Shown here: one piece after another, positions 52,785-61,283 of the stretch
How positions within the stretch are numbered: position 1 is the stretch's first letter
How the letters are laid out: every line of letters starts with the position of its first letter
DNA from: Halorussus aquaticus
GTDB lineage: Archaea; Halobacteriota; Halobacteria; Halobacteriales; Haladaptataceae
Direction of reading: 5' to 3'
Assembly: GCF_024218795.1 (NCBI RefSeq)
Contig: NZ_CP100400.1
Span: 3,100,001 to 3,164,000 of the forward strand
DNA length: 64,000 nucleotides
Position numbers and translations under genes: made by a program
Notes under the pieces: model-generated
What the model was told of the DNA's origin: nothing
Database searches by the model: none
The model's input: the letters and a program-made list of their open reading frames with translations, nothing else

Positions 52785-54053
52785 TCAGTTCTCCTCACTG
52801 CTCTCGTCGCCGGAGCCGTCGGTCAGCAGTTCCGCCTTCTTCGCCTCGGCGTTCGCGGCGACCTCGTTGGCCAGTCTCGACTGGAAGCCGTGGTACTTCG
52901 CCACGCCGGTCGCGTCGGCCTGCGCGATGCCGTCCACCGACTCGGTGTTGAACGAGGCGGCCGACTCGGAGTAGACCGCGTAGTCGCTCTCGCGGGCCAC
53001 CGGACGGGCCTGTCCGCCCTCGAACTTGACGGTGACGGTGCCAGTGACCTTCTGCTGGGTCGTGTCCACGAAGCCGTCGAGGGCGTCCACGAGCGGTGCG
53101 GACAGGAGACCTTCGTAGGCCTTCTCGGCCCACTGCTGGTCCACCTGCTTCTTGAACGCGCGCTCTTCCTCGGTGAGGACGAGTCCTTCGAGCGCCTCGT
53201 GGGCGTTGAGGAGCGTGGTGGCGGCGGGATGCTCGTAGTTCTCGCGGACCTTCAGGCCGAGCATGCGGTCTTCCATCATGTCGGTGCGGCCGACGCCGTA
53301 ACTCCCGGCGAGGTCGTTGAGGTACTCGATGAGTTGAACTTCGGGCATCTCCTCGCCGTCGATGGCGACGGGATAGCCGTCCTCGAAGGTGATTTCGATA
53401 GTCTCGAACTCGCCGTCCTCGGTCGTCTTCTGGCCGGGCGCGTCGGTCCACTCGTAGATGTCCTCCGGCGGGACGTAGCCGGGGTCTTCGAGGTCCGCGC
53501 CCTCGACCGAGCGACTCCAGAGGTTCGTGTCGATGCTCCAGTCGCCCTCGTTGCCGCCCTCGACGGGGAGGTCCTTCTCGTCGGCGTACTCCATCTCCCA
53601 CTCGCGGGTCAGGCCGAGTTCGCGGACGGGCGCGATGACTTCGAGGTCCGAGTCGCGCCAGACCGCCTCGAAGCGCAGTTGGTCGTTCCCTTTTCCGGTA
53701 CAGCCGTGGGCGACGGCGTCGCAGTCGTTCTCCACGGCCACGTCGAGAATGGCCTCGGCGATGACGGGGCGCGCCAGCGCGGTGCCGAGCGGATAGCCCT
53801 GATACGTCGCGTTGGCTTTCACCGCGTCGAGGCACTGCTGGGCGAACGCGTCCTTCGCGTCCACGACGTAGTGGTCGAGGTCGAGCGCCTCGGCGGTCTC
53901 CTCGGCCTCGTCGAACTCCTCGGCGGGTTGGCCGACGTCTACCGTGACGCCGATTACTTCGTCGTAGTCGTACTCCTCTTCGAGCAGCGGGACGCATACT
54001 GTGGTGTCGAGTCCGCCCGAGAAGGCGAGCGCGACGGTCTTTTTGTCTGTCAT
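52785..54053 (-). CDS. argG: Argininosuccinate synthase
   Basis: A 422-residue enzyme that joins citrulline and aspartate with ATP. The PP-loop is AFSGGLDTTVCVPLLEEEY (shortened, about 9-27), with GCTGKGNDQLRFE (about 116-128) and SYGVGRTDMMEDRMLGLK (about 262-279). A Ser/Glu-rich tail ends the protein. It is the first enzyme gene of the arginine operon and is preceded by a leader region of about 210 bases with a short reading frame and hairpin. Confidence 0.96.
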   Translation of the reverse strand: MTDKKTVALAFSGGLDTTVCVPLLEEEYDYDEVIGVTVDVGQPAEEFDEAEETAEALDLDHYVVDAKDAFAQQCLDAVKANATYQGYPLGTALARPVIAEAILDVAVENDCDAVAHGCTGKGNDQLRFEAVWRDSDLEVIAPVRELGLTREWEMEYADEKDLPVEGGNEGDWSIDTNLWSRSVEGADLEDPGYVPPEDIYEWTDAPGQKTTEDGEFETIEITFEDGYPVAIDGEEMPEVQLIEYLNDLAGSYGVGRTDMMEDRMLGLKVRENYEHPAATTLLNAHEALEGLVLTEEERAFKKQVDQQWAEKAYEGLLSAPLVDALDGFVDTTQQKVTGTVTVKFEGGQARPVARESDYAVYSESAASFNTESVDGIAQADATGVAKYHGFQSRLANEVAANAEAKKAELLTDGSGDESSEEN

Positions 54054-54158
54054 GTTAGGTGTGGTGTGTTGTGTGTCTTATCCGGAACGTAGTTCGCTGA
54101 CGATACGGGTGACGTCGGCGGCGGGAAACTCGGTAGAATCGTGGGATGAGGATAAGGT

Positions 54159-54176
54159 GGGGTCTAAAGGGACCCC
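54159..54176 (-). promoter_or_regulatory. Hairpin at the end of the argG leader frame
   Basis: GGGGTC-6nt-GACCCC, a perfect 6-bp stem. The 3' arm and loop include the stop codon of the leader frame (54164-54166). The 5' arm begins two bases after three consecutive Arg codons (54179-54187), so a ribosome paused there would prevent the stem from forming. No strong T run follows, so whether it terminates transcription or controls translation is open. Confidence 0.5.
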
Positions 54177-54259
54177 GGTCGTCGTCGCGGCGCGAGAACG
54201 AGGGTGGACACGCGGCTCTGGGCGAGTGCGAACGAACCCGAGCCGTGAGTCTCTGTCAT
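54164..54259 (-). CDS. Putative arginine leader peptide upstream of argG
   Basis: A 31-codon frame beginning at the last of three consecutive ATG codons (first at 54265). GGAG stands six bases before the ATG at 54259, a good ribosome-binding site. The peptide starts MTETHGSGSFALAQSR and ends APRRRPGSL, with three consecutive CGA codons (Arg 25-27) immediately before a hairpin. Its transcript would start near 54261 from the TATA box at 54285-54290, so the arginine operon mRNA begins with this frame. The arrangement is that of an amino-acid attenuator. I do not know of a described haloarchaeal example, so the role is an inference. Confidence 0.5.
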   Translation of the reverse strand: MTETHGSGSFALAQSRVSTLVLAPRRRPGSL

Positions 54260-54282
54260 CATCATCTCCTTCGGCACGGAGG

Positions 54283-54292
54283 GGTTTAAACT
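54283..54292 (-). promoter_or_regulatory. TATA box of the arginine operon
   Basis: On the minus strand AGTTTAAACC (TTTAAA at 54285-54290). Transcription is predicted to begin near 54261, at the ATG triplet cluster of the leader frame and about 208 bases before argG. Confidence 0.55.
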
Positions 54293-54367
54293 CTATCGGC
54301 GCGGCAAGGATTACAGTCAACGGAGAGACATCTACCGGCCGGAAGTAGTCTCGGGAGTCGCTCCCCG

Positions 54368-55927
54368 TCAGAACCGGACCTCGAATCGCGCACCGCCGGA
54401 ATCGCTCTCGGCGACCGAGACGGTCCACCCGTGGGCCTCCGCGATACGCCGAACGATTGTGAGCCCCAGTCCGGTCCCCCCGTCGTCCGTCGAGAAGCCG
54501 TGTTCGAACACCGACTCGCGCTGGTCTTCGGGGATGCCCGACCCGTCGTCGGCGACGTAGAACCCGTCCTCACCGTCGAGCGGACCGACCCGAACCGTCA
54601 CCGTTCGGCCGCCGTGTTCTATCGAGTTGCGGAAGACGTTCTCAAGCAGTTGCTGGAGGCGGTCGCGGTCGGCCTCGACCACTACGTCGTCCTCCATCCG
54701 GCAGGTGGCGTCGTCGGTATCGACGTTCCTCCACGCGTCGGCCGTCACTGCCGACAGGTCGTGGGGGGTCACGTCGTCCAGCGCGTCGCCCTTCTCGGCC
54801 AACGTCAGTAGGTTCTGAATCAACTGTTCCATCCGTTCGAGCGCGCTCTCGACCTGCTCGAAGTCCTCCTCGGAACCGGTCTCCTCGGCCATGTTGAGGT
54901 AGACTCTGGCAACGTTCAGCGGGTTGCGGAGGTCGTGGCTGACCACGCTGGCGAACTCTTCGAGTCGGTGGTTCTTCTCGCGGAGCGCGCGCTCGTCGGC
55001 CATCTGCTCGTACTCGTAGCGCAACCACTGGGAGATGAGTTCGACGTATATCTTCTCGTTCTCGGAGAACGACCGCTCTCTGGGGCTTCGGTCGGCGAAA
55101 CAGAGTGTTCCGTAGAAGTCGTCGTTCACGAACATCTTCGCGCCGACGTAACAGCCCAGACCGTAGGTCTCGTACGCCGGGTCGTCGAGCCACCCCTCCG
55201 ACTCGGCGTCCTCCACGCTCAGCAGTCCCTCGTCCTCGATGGTCTTCCGGCAGTAGGTCTCGGCCAGCGGCGCTGTCTCGCCGGGTTGGAGCAGTTCGTG
55301 AGACCCCACTGCATCCACGATTTCGAAGGTGTCGTCCTCGATGCGCGAGACGAATCCCACGTCCACGTCGAGGCGCTCTCGGCCGAGTTCCAGTAGTCGT
55401 CGTCGCTTCTGTTCGTAGGAGAGTTCCGTGTTCGACGCGGTCCGGTAGAGTTTCCGCAGGTACGTCTCGTTCTCCCTGAGTTCGGTCGCGATGCGGGCGT
55501 AGTCGTCGTCGGTCGTCTCCTGTGTGACGAGCGTCCCGACGAGTCCGCCGGAGGTCCGGCGCACCACGGCGTTCTCGACGCGGGTGACCAGCAGTGCCGA
55601 CTGGTCGCGGTCGGACCGTCGTTCGAGGTAGTCGGTCGCGCCGCGTGCGAGCGCCTCCGCGGCGCTGTCGTCTCCCTCTTCCGCGACGAACACGTACGGG
55701 AGGTCGGGCCAGCGGTCCCGTACGGCGTCGAGCAGTTCGAATCCGGCGTCCACGTCGCCGACGACGCAGTCGAACCCCTCGGTCTCCAGACGGTCGAGTG
55801 CGCTCTCTCGGTCCGCGGCGACCGTCACGGTGAACGCCTCCTCGCGGCGGACGCTCCGCGCGAACGCCTCGGTCCCCGGTCTGTCGCCGACGAAGATGAC
55901 TCGAATCGCTTCCCCGGAGAACTCCAT
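54368..55927 (-). CDS. Soluble sensor histidine kinase with receiver-like and GAF domains
   Basis: A 519-residue protein without membrane spans. Residues 1-125 look like a receiver fold (IRVIFVGDRPGTEAF, DCVVGDVDAGFELL, YVFVAEEGDDSAAEAL) with an Asp at the phosphoacceptor region. A GAF domain follows (about 165-310, with several Cys: TYCRKTIEDEG, YGLGCYVGAKM, GTLCFADR). HisKA (VVSHDLRNPLNVAR, about 333) and HATPase (NVFRNSIEHGG, DDGSGIPEDQRE, GTGLGLTIVRRIAEAHGW) complete it. It ends 315 bases upstream of argG on the same strand. The ATG at 55927 is preferred over one three codons upstream. Confidence 0.9.
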   Translation of the reverse strand: MEFSGEAIRVIFVGDRPGTEAFARSVRREEAFTVTVAADRESALDRLETEGFDCVVGDVDAGFELLDAVRDRWPDLPYVFVAEEGDDSAAEALARGATDYLERRSDRDQSALLVTRVENAVVRRTSGGLVGTLVTQETTDDDYARIATELRENETYLRKLYRTASNTELSYEQKRRRLLELGRERLDVDVGFVSRIEDDTFEIVDAVGSHELLQPGETAPLAETYCRKTIEDEGLLSVEDAESEGWLDDPAYETYGLGCYVGAKMFVNDDFYGTLCFADRSPRERSFSENEKIYVELISQWLRYEYEQMADERALREKNHRLEEFASVVSHDLRNPLNVARVYLNMAEETGSEEDFEQVESALERMEQLIQNLLTLAEKGDALDDVTPHDLSAVTADAWRNVDTDDATCRMEDDVVVEADRDRLQQLLENVFRNSIEHGGRTVTVRVGPLDGEDGFYVADDGSGIPEDQRESVFEHGFSTDDGGTGLGLTIVRRIAEAHGWTVSVAESDSGGARFEVRF

Positions 55928-56075
55928 TCGTCGCAACGATGGGTCCCGAGTTCAATAAGTGTAGACCCTCGAACGTTCCGCTCCCGAGGACTACCGAGGT
56001 GACAGTCCGCTCGCGCTCGGAACGTCCGCCGTCTCCGGGTCGCTCTCGCGGCCGGTCGGACTCGGGTCGTCGTAC

Positions 56076-56549
56076 CTACGCGGGTTCGACCCGACGCCGG
56101 ACGGTGAGCGTACTGTACGCCGCGGCGGCGAACACGACGACTGCGAGTCCAGCGCCGACTGCTCGGTATCCCGAAGCCGTCAGGACCGTCAGCGCGAGCA
56201 GTCCGCCGACGAACAGGAGGAGGGCGTACGGGACGTAGCTCCGGTCGAGGGTCGTCGAGAGCAGCACCAGCGACCCGATAATCCACAGTTGCGGTCCCAG
56301 AGCGACCCCGACGAGTCCGGCCGGGAAGAACAGCAGGCCGATGGCCGTGGCGACGCCTTCCCGTCCCGTGGCGATGCTCGCGGCGGAGACGATAGTCGCT
56401 CCGACGAGGACGGCGACGAGTGCTACCGTCGAGAGTCGCCGTGACCCGACCGGGGAACCGATCGCGTAGGCTCCCAGCGCGACTGCGACGGCGACTGCCG
56501 AAATCGCGGGTAGCAGTCGAAGGCGTTCTCGATTAGCAGGTGCGGTCAC
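56076..56549 (-). CDS. Five-helix membrane protein, unknown function
   Basis: A 157-residue protein starting with GTG. About five hydrophobic segments (12-32, 38-60, 66-90, 95-118, 122-145) are joined by very short loops; the C-terminus is basic (RRRVEP). No family is recognised. Confidence 0.68.
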   Translation of the reverse strand: MTAPANRERLRLLPAISAVAVAVALGAYAIGSPVGSRRLSTVALVAVLVGATIVSAASIATGREGVATAIGLLFFPAGLVGVALGPQLWIIGSLVLLSTTLDRSYVPYALLLFVGGLLALTVLTASGYRAVGAGLAVVVFAAAAYSTLTVRRRVEPA

Positions 56550-56788
56550 GAGTAATGGTCCGTCGCGGCGGATTAAAGCGTTGGTGTGCCCCAGACCGTG
56601 TACAACGTCCCGCTCTGGGCGGTCCCGGAGCTACGATAGTCGTTCCTCGGTGTCACAACGTACAATCGCTCACGCGTTCGAAGAGAGGCGTTCTCCGGGA
56701 CCCCGACCGTCCGCGGGTGGCTTCGACGGCACGTGACACGCCCGTCGAATCGTCATCCTCTTGGCTCGCGCGAACCGACGCTTCGACA

Positions 56789-57295
56789 GTGTACAGCCTC
56801 AACGTCGCGGTTCCCGGCGAGGTCGAACGGCTCGCCGAGGACCTCCGGCCCGCGCTCCTCGACTTCGACGCGATTCGAGAGCGCCACACCCTCCTCTGCA
56901 AGCGCCTCGGCGACTCGCCGCCGGGCGGAGTCGCACGTCTGCGCGAGCAGGTCCGCACGGTGCTCGGGGGCGCGCCGGTCTTCGAGGTCCGCGTCACGGG
57001 TCTCGACTACTTCGCCTATCCGCCACTCGGCGAGGGACCGGTCGTCTACCTCGCGGTCGAGAGTCCCGGCCTCCGGCGGATTCACCGCAGACTGCTCGAC
57101 GAGTTCTCCGCGATAGAGGAGTTCGAGGGCGACGACTACGTGCCCCACGTCACGCTGGCGCGCGGCGGCGACGTGGAGACCGCGCGTCGGTTCGTGGAGC
57201 GCGACATCGAACCCGTGACGTTCACCGTGAACCGACTGGCGCTCTGGGACGCGACCTACGACGAGGAGGTCGCGTCGTTCTCGCTGCCCGCCTGA
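56789..57295 (+). CDS. 2'-5' RNA ligase-like (2H phosphoesterase) family protein
   Basis: A 168-residue protein of the LigT/2H superfamily. The second catalytic motif is canonical (HVTLARGG, about 115-122). The first reads RHTLLCKRLG (about 32-41) and lacks the usual H-x-T/S spacing. The core segments VYLAVESPGLRRIHRRLLDEF (shortened) and VNRLALWDATYDEE are typical of haloarchaeal members. The GTG at 56789 starts the first strand (YSLNVAVPGEV); longer versions add Arg-rich sequence. Family members cut or join 2'-5' or cyclic phosphodiesters; this one's substrate is unknown. Confidence 0.8.
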   Translation: MYSLNVAVPGEVERLAEDLRPALLDFDAIRERHTLLCKRLGDSPPGGVARLREQVRTVLGGAPVFEVRVTGLDYFAYPPLGEGPVVYLAVESPGLRRIHRRLLDEFSAIEEFEGDDYVPHVTLARGGDVETARRFVERDIEPVTFTVNRLALWDATYDEEVASFSLPA

Positions 57296-57296
57296 G

Positions 57297-57578
57297 TCAA
57301 CAGTCGTCGCCCGCCGAGCCGTCGCGCCCGGTGTCGTCGCTCTGAGCGATGTCGGTATCCGCTGGGTCACGCTCGTCGTCGGGTCCGGTATCGTCCTCTT
57401 CGGTATCGAACGGTTTTATCCCGGCTTTCTGCCACGCGCTCACGATTTCGTCTGCCAAACGTTCGGCACCGATTTCCCGTATCGCCTCGGCAGCCTTCGC
57501 GGCCTGTTCACGGTCGGTCTGGTCGTCGGTCTCGCTGCCGTCGGTCTCGCCGTCGCCGCTGTTCGGTTCTCGGGACAT
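57297..57578 (-). CDS. Very acidic small protein, unknown function
   Basis: A 93-residue protein. The N-terminal 25 and C-terminal 35 residues are disordered and rich in Asp/Glu/Thr. The middle is one helical module (QAAKAAEAIREIGAERLADEIV shortened, SAWQKAGIKPF, about 26-58). It lies 17 bases downstream of the XPD-like helicase gene on the same strand, so it is probably in the same transcript. Confidence 0.7.
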   Translation of the reverse strand: MSREPNSGDGETDGSETDDQTDREQAAKAAEAIREIGAERLADEIVSAWQKAGIKPFDTEEDDTGPDDERDPADTDIAQSDDTGRDGSAGDDC

Positions 57579-57595
57579 CGTTATGGTCGCGTGTT

Positions 57596-59839
57596 TCACG
57601 GCGTCGGCGGGTCGCCGGTCCACGCCTGCTTGTCGCTGTAGAAGTTCAGCATCGCGAATTTCAGTTTCTCGGCCTGCACGTCCAGCATCTCTCCGCGCTC
57701 CTCGGGCGGGAACGTCTCGCGGACGCTGTACTTGCCCATCTCGCGTCGGCCCGCTTCGGTGTAACGCTTGTCCACCAGCACGCGGACGCCGAAGTCGTCG
57801 GGCGACCGGATGACCCGTCCCAGCGCTTGGCGCGTCTTTCGAATCGTCGGAATCTCGACGGCGTACTCCCACCCGGAGTCCCGGCCCGACCGGTCGGCGA
57901 ACGTCCGGTCGTACGCCTCCTGAACCGCCTCCATCCGGTCGTTCAGGTGCGGGTAGGGCACGCCGACCACGACCACGGTCCGGGCCTCGTCGCCGTCGAA
58001 ACTCACGCCTTCCGCGAGGGTGCCCCAGAGCGACGTGAACAGCGCGGCGTCGTCGTCGGCGACGAACCGCTGGCGGAGGTCCTCCACCGACGTTCCGGGT
58101 TCGTCCATGTAGAGGGTCGCGTCGCCGGGTTCTCGCGGCGTATCGCCGCTCGAGTTCCCCGAGGCGCTTCGCGCCTCGCTATCGCCGAACTCCCGGCCGA
58201 GTCGGTCGTAGTACCGCTCTGCCTCGGCGTAACTCGGGAAGAACAGCAGGGTGTTGCCCGCCGTGAACTCCACCGCGTCCCGGAGGACGCCAGCGATGGC
58301 CTCCTGCGTGTCCGGGTCGTCGCGCTCGCTGGAGAAGAGCGCGGGCGTCTCGACCGCGAACGTCCGGCGGTTCTCCTCGGGGAACTGGAGACCGTAGGCG
58401 ATTTCGGCGGGGTCCTCCAGCCCCAGCACGTCCGAGATGACGTCGAACGGACGGAGCGTCGCGCTCATCAGCACCGTCGCGTACACCTCGTCGAAGAGGT
58501 CTTCCGTGACCTCTCGCGGGATGCAGGTGTAGAGTTCCGCGCGGCCGTACACCTCTTCGGTCGCCTCGTCGCGCCGGACCGACACCACGGGGTACTGGCC
58601 CAGTTCGGCGCTCTCGTCCATGAACGACTGGACGAACCTCGCGGCCTGCAGGGTCTGGCACTCCTGTCGGGTGGTGGATTCGCCGTTCTTGTACGCCTCC
58701 TCGTACTCTTCGTCTAACTCCTTGCCGAGGTGAACGGCGAGTTCGAGTTCCGTGTCGATTCCCTTGCCGGTGTACTGCTGGAGGAAGTTGAGCGTCAGGT
58801 CGTCGCGCTTGCCCTCGTTGGCGATGGAGAGGTCCTCCCAGTTGTCCCCGACCTGCTCGCGGTCGCCGAACCCGAACGCGTCCTCGTAGGTCTCTTCGAG
58901 CGCCGCCCGGAACGCCGAGACGACGTTGTAGGCGGGTTCGGCCCGGGCGTCGTCGGAGTCCTGTAGTTCGTCGAGCGCGGAGTCGAGGGTGTTCTCGGTC
59001 AGCGTCCGCGTCGCGTGTTCGCGGGCGGTGTCCTCGACGTTGTGGGCCTCGTCGAAGATGGTGATGACGTCCTCGGGGTCCCGGTCCAACCACCGGAAGA
59101 ACTGCTCGCGTATCATCGGGTCGAGCAGGTGGTGGTAGTTGCAGACCACCAAATCCACGCCCTCCATCCCGTCCTTCAGGAGTTCGTAGCCGCAGAGCTG
59201 CTGCTCCTCGGCGTAGTCGTAGATGTCGTCGGGCGTGCGCACGTCGTCGTAGAGCCACGAGTAGAACTCGTCGTTGTCGCCGACGAGGTTGTTGTAGTAG
59301 TACTCGCAGGTGTTGTTCTCTTCGAGGCTCTCGACGCGTTCTTGGACCTGTTCCAACTCGTCCATGACCGCGCTCCGGGCCTCGGCCGCGCGCTCGTCGC
59401 CCTCCTGACTCGCTTCCAGTAGTTCCTCTTGGCGGTCCTCCAGTTCCGCGAGGTCGCTCTCGGCGTCCACGACCTCGTAGGTGTTGTCCCGCAGGACCTG
59501 ACACTCCTCGAACCCCACGTCGATGTGACACATCGACCCCTTCCCCCGGAAGACCACCGCACGGATGGGTTCCTCTCGGGTGATGGCTCGCGCGTCGGCG
59601 ACGAACTGGCGCATCTGCTGGTGGACGTTGGTCGTGATGACGACCGTCTTGTCCTCCTCGCGGGCGTACTCCAGCGCGGGGACGAGCGACGACAGCGTCT
59701 TGCCCGTCCCGCAGGCCCCCTCGAACAGCACGTCCTGCCCGCGGGCGAAGGTGTTGTAGATGCGGTCCATCGCCTCCCGCTGGTTCTCGTACGGCTCTTC
59801 GTAGGGGAAAAAGCGCATGTACCCGTTCGTCTCTGCCAC
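57596..59839 (-). CDS. XPD/Rad3-like Fe-S DNA helicase
   Basis: A 747-residue superfamily 2 helicase from a GTG start (an ATG seven codons on is an alternative). Walker A is GACGTGKTLSSL (about 41-52). Four Cys (SMCHIDV, EECQVL, NTCEYYY, QLCGYELL; about 107-225) match the 4Fe-4S domain of XPD, split by a long acidic helix. The DEAH box is FDEAHNVED (about 267), and motif VI is RQALGRVIRSPDDFG (about 672-686). It unwinds DNA 5' to 3', as in repair. Near residues 554-572 a Ser/Glu-rich insert (SEARSASGNSSGDTPREPG) comes from a palindromic element. Confidence 0.93.
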   Translation of the reverse strand: MAETNGYMRFFPYEEPYENQREAMDRIYNTFARGQDVLFEGACGTGKTLSSLVPALEYAREEDKTVVITTNVHQQMRQFVADARAITREEPIRAVVFRGKGSMCHIDVGFEECQVLRDNTYEVVDAESDLAELEDRQEELLEASQEGDERAAEARSAVMDELEQVQERVESLEENNTCEYYYNNLVGDNDEFYSWLYDDVRTPDDIYDYAEEQQLCGYELLKDGMEGVDLVVCNYHHLLDPMIREQFFRWLDRDPEDVITIFDEAHNVEDTAREHATRTLTENTLDSALDELQDSDDARAEPAYNVVSAFRAALEETYEDAFGFGDREQVGDNWEDLSIANEGKRDDLTLNFLQQYTGKGIDTELELAVHLGKELDEEYEEAYKNGESTTRQECQTLQAARFVQSFMDESAELGQYPVVSVRRDEATEEVYGRAELYTCIPREVTEDLFDEVYATVLMSATLRPFDVISDVLGLEDPAEIAYGLQFPEENRRTFAVETPALFSSERDDPDTQEAIAGVLRDAVEFTAGNTLLFFPSYAEAERYYDRLGREFGDSEARSASGNSSGDTPREPGDATLYMDEPGTSVEDLRQRFVADDDAALFTSLWGTLAEGVSFDGDEARTVVVVGVPYPHLNDRMEAVQEAYDRTFADRSGRDSGWEYAVEIPTIRKTRQALGRVIRSPDDFGVRVLVDKRYTEAGRREMGKYSVRETFPPEERGEMLDVQAEKLKFAMLNFYSDKQAWTGDPPTP
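58135..58178. repeat. In-frame palindrome pair in the XPD-like gene
   Basis: GCGGCG-TAT-CGCCGC (58135-58149) and CGAGGCGC-TTC-GCGCCTCG (58160-58178). The second has the same arms as the palindrome at 8892-8910. Confidence 0.75.
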
Positions 59840-59928
59840 GGGAGTGGGTTTGCTCGGCTTGACGTTTAAACTCTCGCTTGCGAGTGGAAGTGTTGGATTC
59901 GCTGAACGCGCTTCGCGTCCTCAAGTTA

Positions 59929-60114
59929 TCACTCGCTGACTCGAGACTCGAGGAACTGGGCGAGCAAGTAGAGCGGCATTCCGTAGAGTACCAGTATCGA
60001 CGTGCCCGACGCGAGCGTTCGGAATGTATCAGAGGTCGCTGGCGACGTGAGTTGGAGGGTAATCAGAGCGAGGAAGTACACGGCGAGGGCGAGTAACCTA
60101 TCCGTCAGGTTCAT
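59929..60114 (-). CDS. 61-residue two-helix membrane protein
   Basis: A short protein with two hydrophobic helices (about 7-26 and 36-55), a polar loop (TSPATSDTFRTLASG) and a charged tail (ESRVSE). It lies 89 bases upstream of the XPD-like gene on the same strand. No family is recognised. Confidence 0.65.
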   Translation of the reverse strand: MNLTDRLLALAVYFLALITLQLTSPATSDTFRTLASGTSILVLYGMPLYLLAQFLESRVSE

Positions 60115-60224
60115 ACGCAGATATCTAACTAAATATAGGTGAACCTGTCGAGTTCTACCGGTGGAATAATCGGATAGCTGAGTAGAAGACGTTCCGACGT
60201 TCCTTCAGAATGGCTAGCGCAGAA

Positions 60225-61196
60225 CTACCCCGCCGCCTCCTCTTTGCTCCGCCACCGCGTCTCGGGTTCGATGTACACCTTCGAGACGCTCCCGTTCTGC
60301 TCTATCAGCGCGTCCTCCAAGTCGGTAATCTTCTGGTCCATCTCGGCCGTGGCGATGCCCTTGTCGAAGGCGACGTCCGCGGTGAGAATCGCGTCCTCCG
60401 GGCCGAAGACCACGGTCCGGAAGTCCACGATGTTCACCACGCCGTCCCACCCCTCGATGATGTCTCGCAGTTCCCGCTCCTCGGACTTCGGCAGACTCTC
60501 GCCGAGCAGGAGGCGCTTGTTCTCCCACGCGAGCGCAACCGCGAACCCCATCAGCATGAGTCCGATGAGCAGCGCCGCCACCGCGTCGTAGAGCGGGTTG
60601 CCGGTGAGTCTGGAGAGGTAGATTCCGAACAGAGCGATGCCCGCACCGGCCATCGCGATGGTGTCCTCGGTGAACGCGGTCAGCGTCGTCACGTTGGTGG
60701 TCTTCTTGAACGCCTCGGCCAGTCCGCTCCAGTCGTGTTGCTCGATGTCCTTCTTCATCCCGGCGTACGCCTTCTTCAGCGCCCACGCCTCGAACAGAAT
60801 CGCCGCGATGAGCACGCCGTAGTTGACCCAGACCGCCGGGAACGTGTACCCGAGCAGCGTGGTCGCGCCCTGTTCGGGGACGTGTGGGTGCATGATGGCG
60901 TCGTAACCGTGTTTCGCCGACTCCCATCCCGCGATGCCGAACAGGAGGACGCTCACCAGAAAACTGTAGAAGAACTGTGCCTTCCCGTATCCGAACGGGT
61001 GGCCACGACTCGCCTCTTTGTTGCTGTATCGGATGCCGATGAGCAGGAACACCTGATTGCCGGTGTCCGAGATGGAGTGGTACGTCTCCGAGAGCATCGC
61101 CGCGCTCCCGGTCAACAGGAATCCGAGGAACTTCAGCACCGCTATCGCGCCGTTAGCGACGAGCGCGGCGATGACGACAGACTTGCTTTCCGCCAT
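60225..61196 (-). CDS. Cation diffusion facilitator family transporter
   Basis: A 323-residue transporter with six spans and a C-terminal cytoplasmic domain. The metal site in helix 2 is ETYHSISDTGNQ (His39, Asp43), and helix 5 has TAFTEDTIAMAG (Glu/Asp near 176-177). The ETYHSISDTGNQ and EDTIA motifs are those of the SLC30A9-like subfamily. It exports divalent metals such as zinc or manganese in exchange for protons; the metal cannot be told. The ATG at 61196 begins MAESKSVVIAALVANG, the usual start. Confidence 0.92.
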   Translation of the reverse strand: MAESKSVVIAALVANGAIAVLKFLGFLLTGSAAMLSETYHSISDTGNQVFLLIGIRYSNKEASRGHPFGYGKAQFFYSFLVSVLLFGIAGWESAKHGYDAIMHPHVPEQGATTLLGYTFPAVWVNYGVLIAAILFEAWALKKAYAGMKKDIEQHDWSGLAEAFKKTTNVTTLTAFTEDTIAMAGAGIALFGIYLSRLTGNPLYDAVAALLIGLMLMGFAVALAWENKRLLLGESLPKSEERELRDIIEGWDGVVNIVDFRTVVFGPEDAILTADVAFDKGIATAEMDQKITDLEDALIEQNGSVSKVYIEPETRWRSKEEAAG

Positions 61197-61283
61197 TGGC
61201 GTAGCCTTCTCGCTCGCCGGACAAGAAACTGATTGCAGACAGAGACGGAAACGCTCACGAGTGGGGCGCTCCTACGACGAGAC

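Noticed and set aside
51129..54092. A 987-codon open frame on the + strand across argH and argG
   Set aside because: It is the mirror of two well-conserved enzymes. High G+C codon bias removes stop codons from the opposite frame. It has no recognisable motif.
54078..54170. Protein-like sequence ending IVSELRSG in the argG leader, in another frame
   Set aside because: The frame has no ATG, GTG or TTG at a useful place after the predicted transcript start, so translation would need a frameshift.
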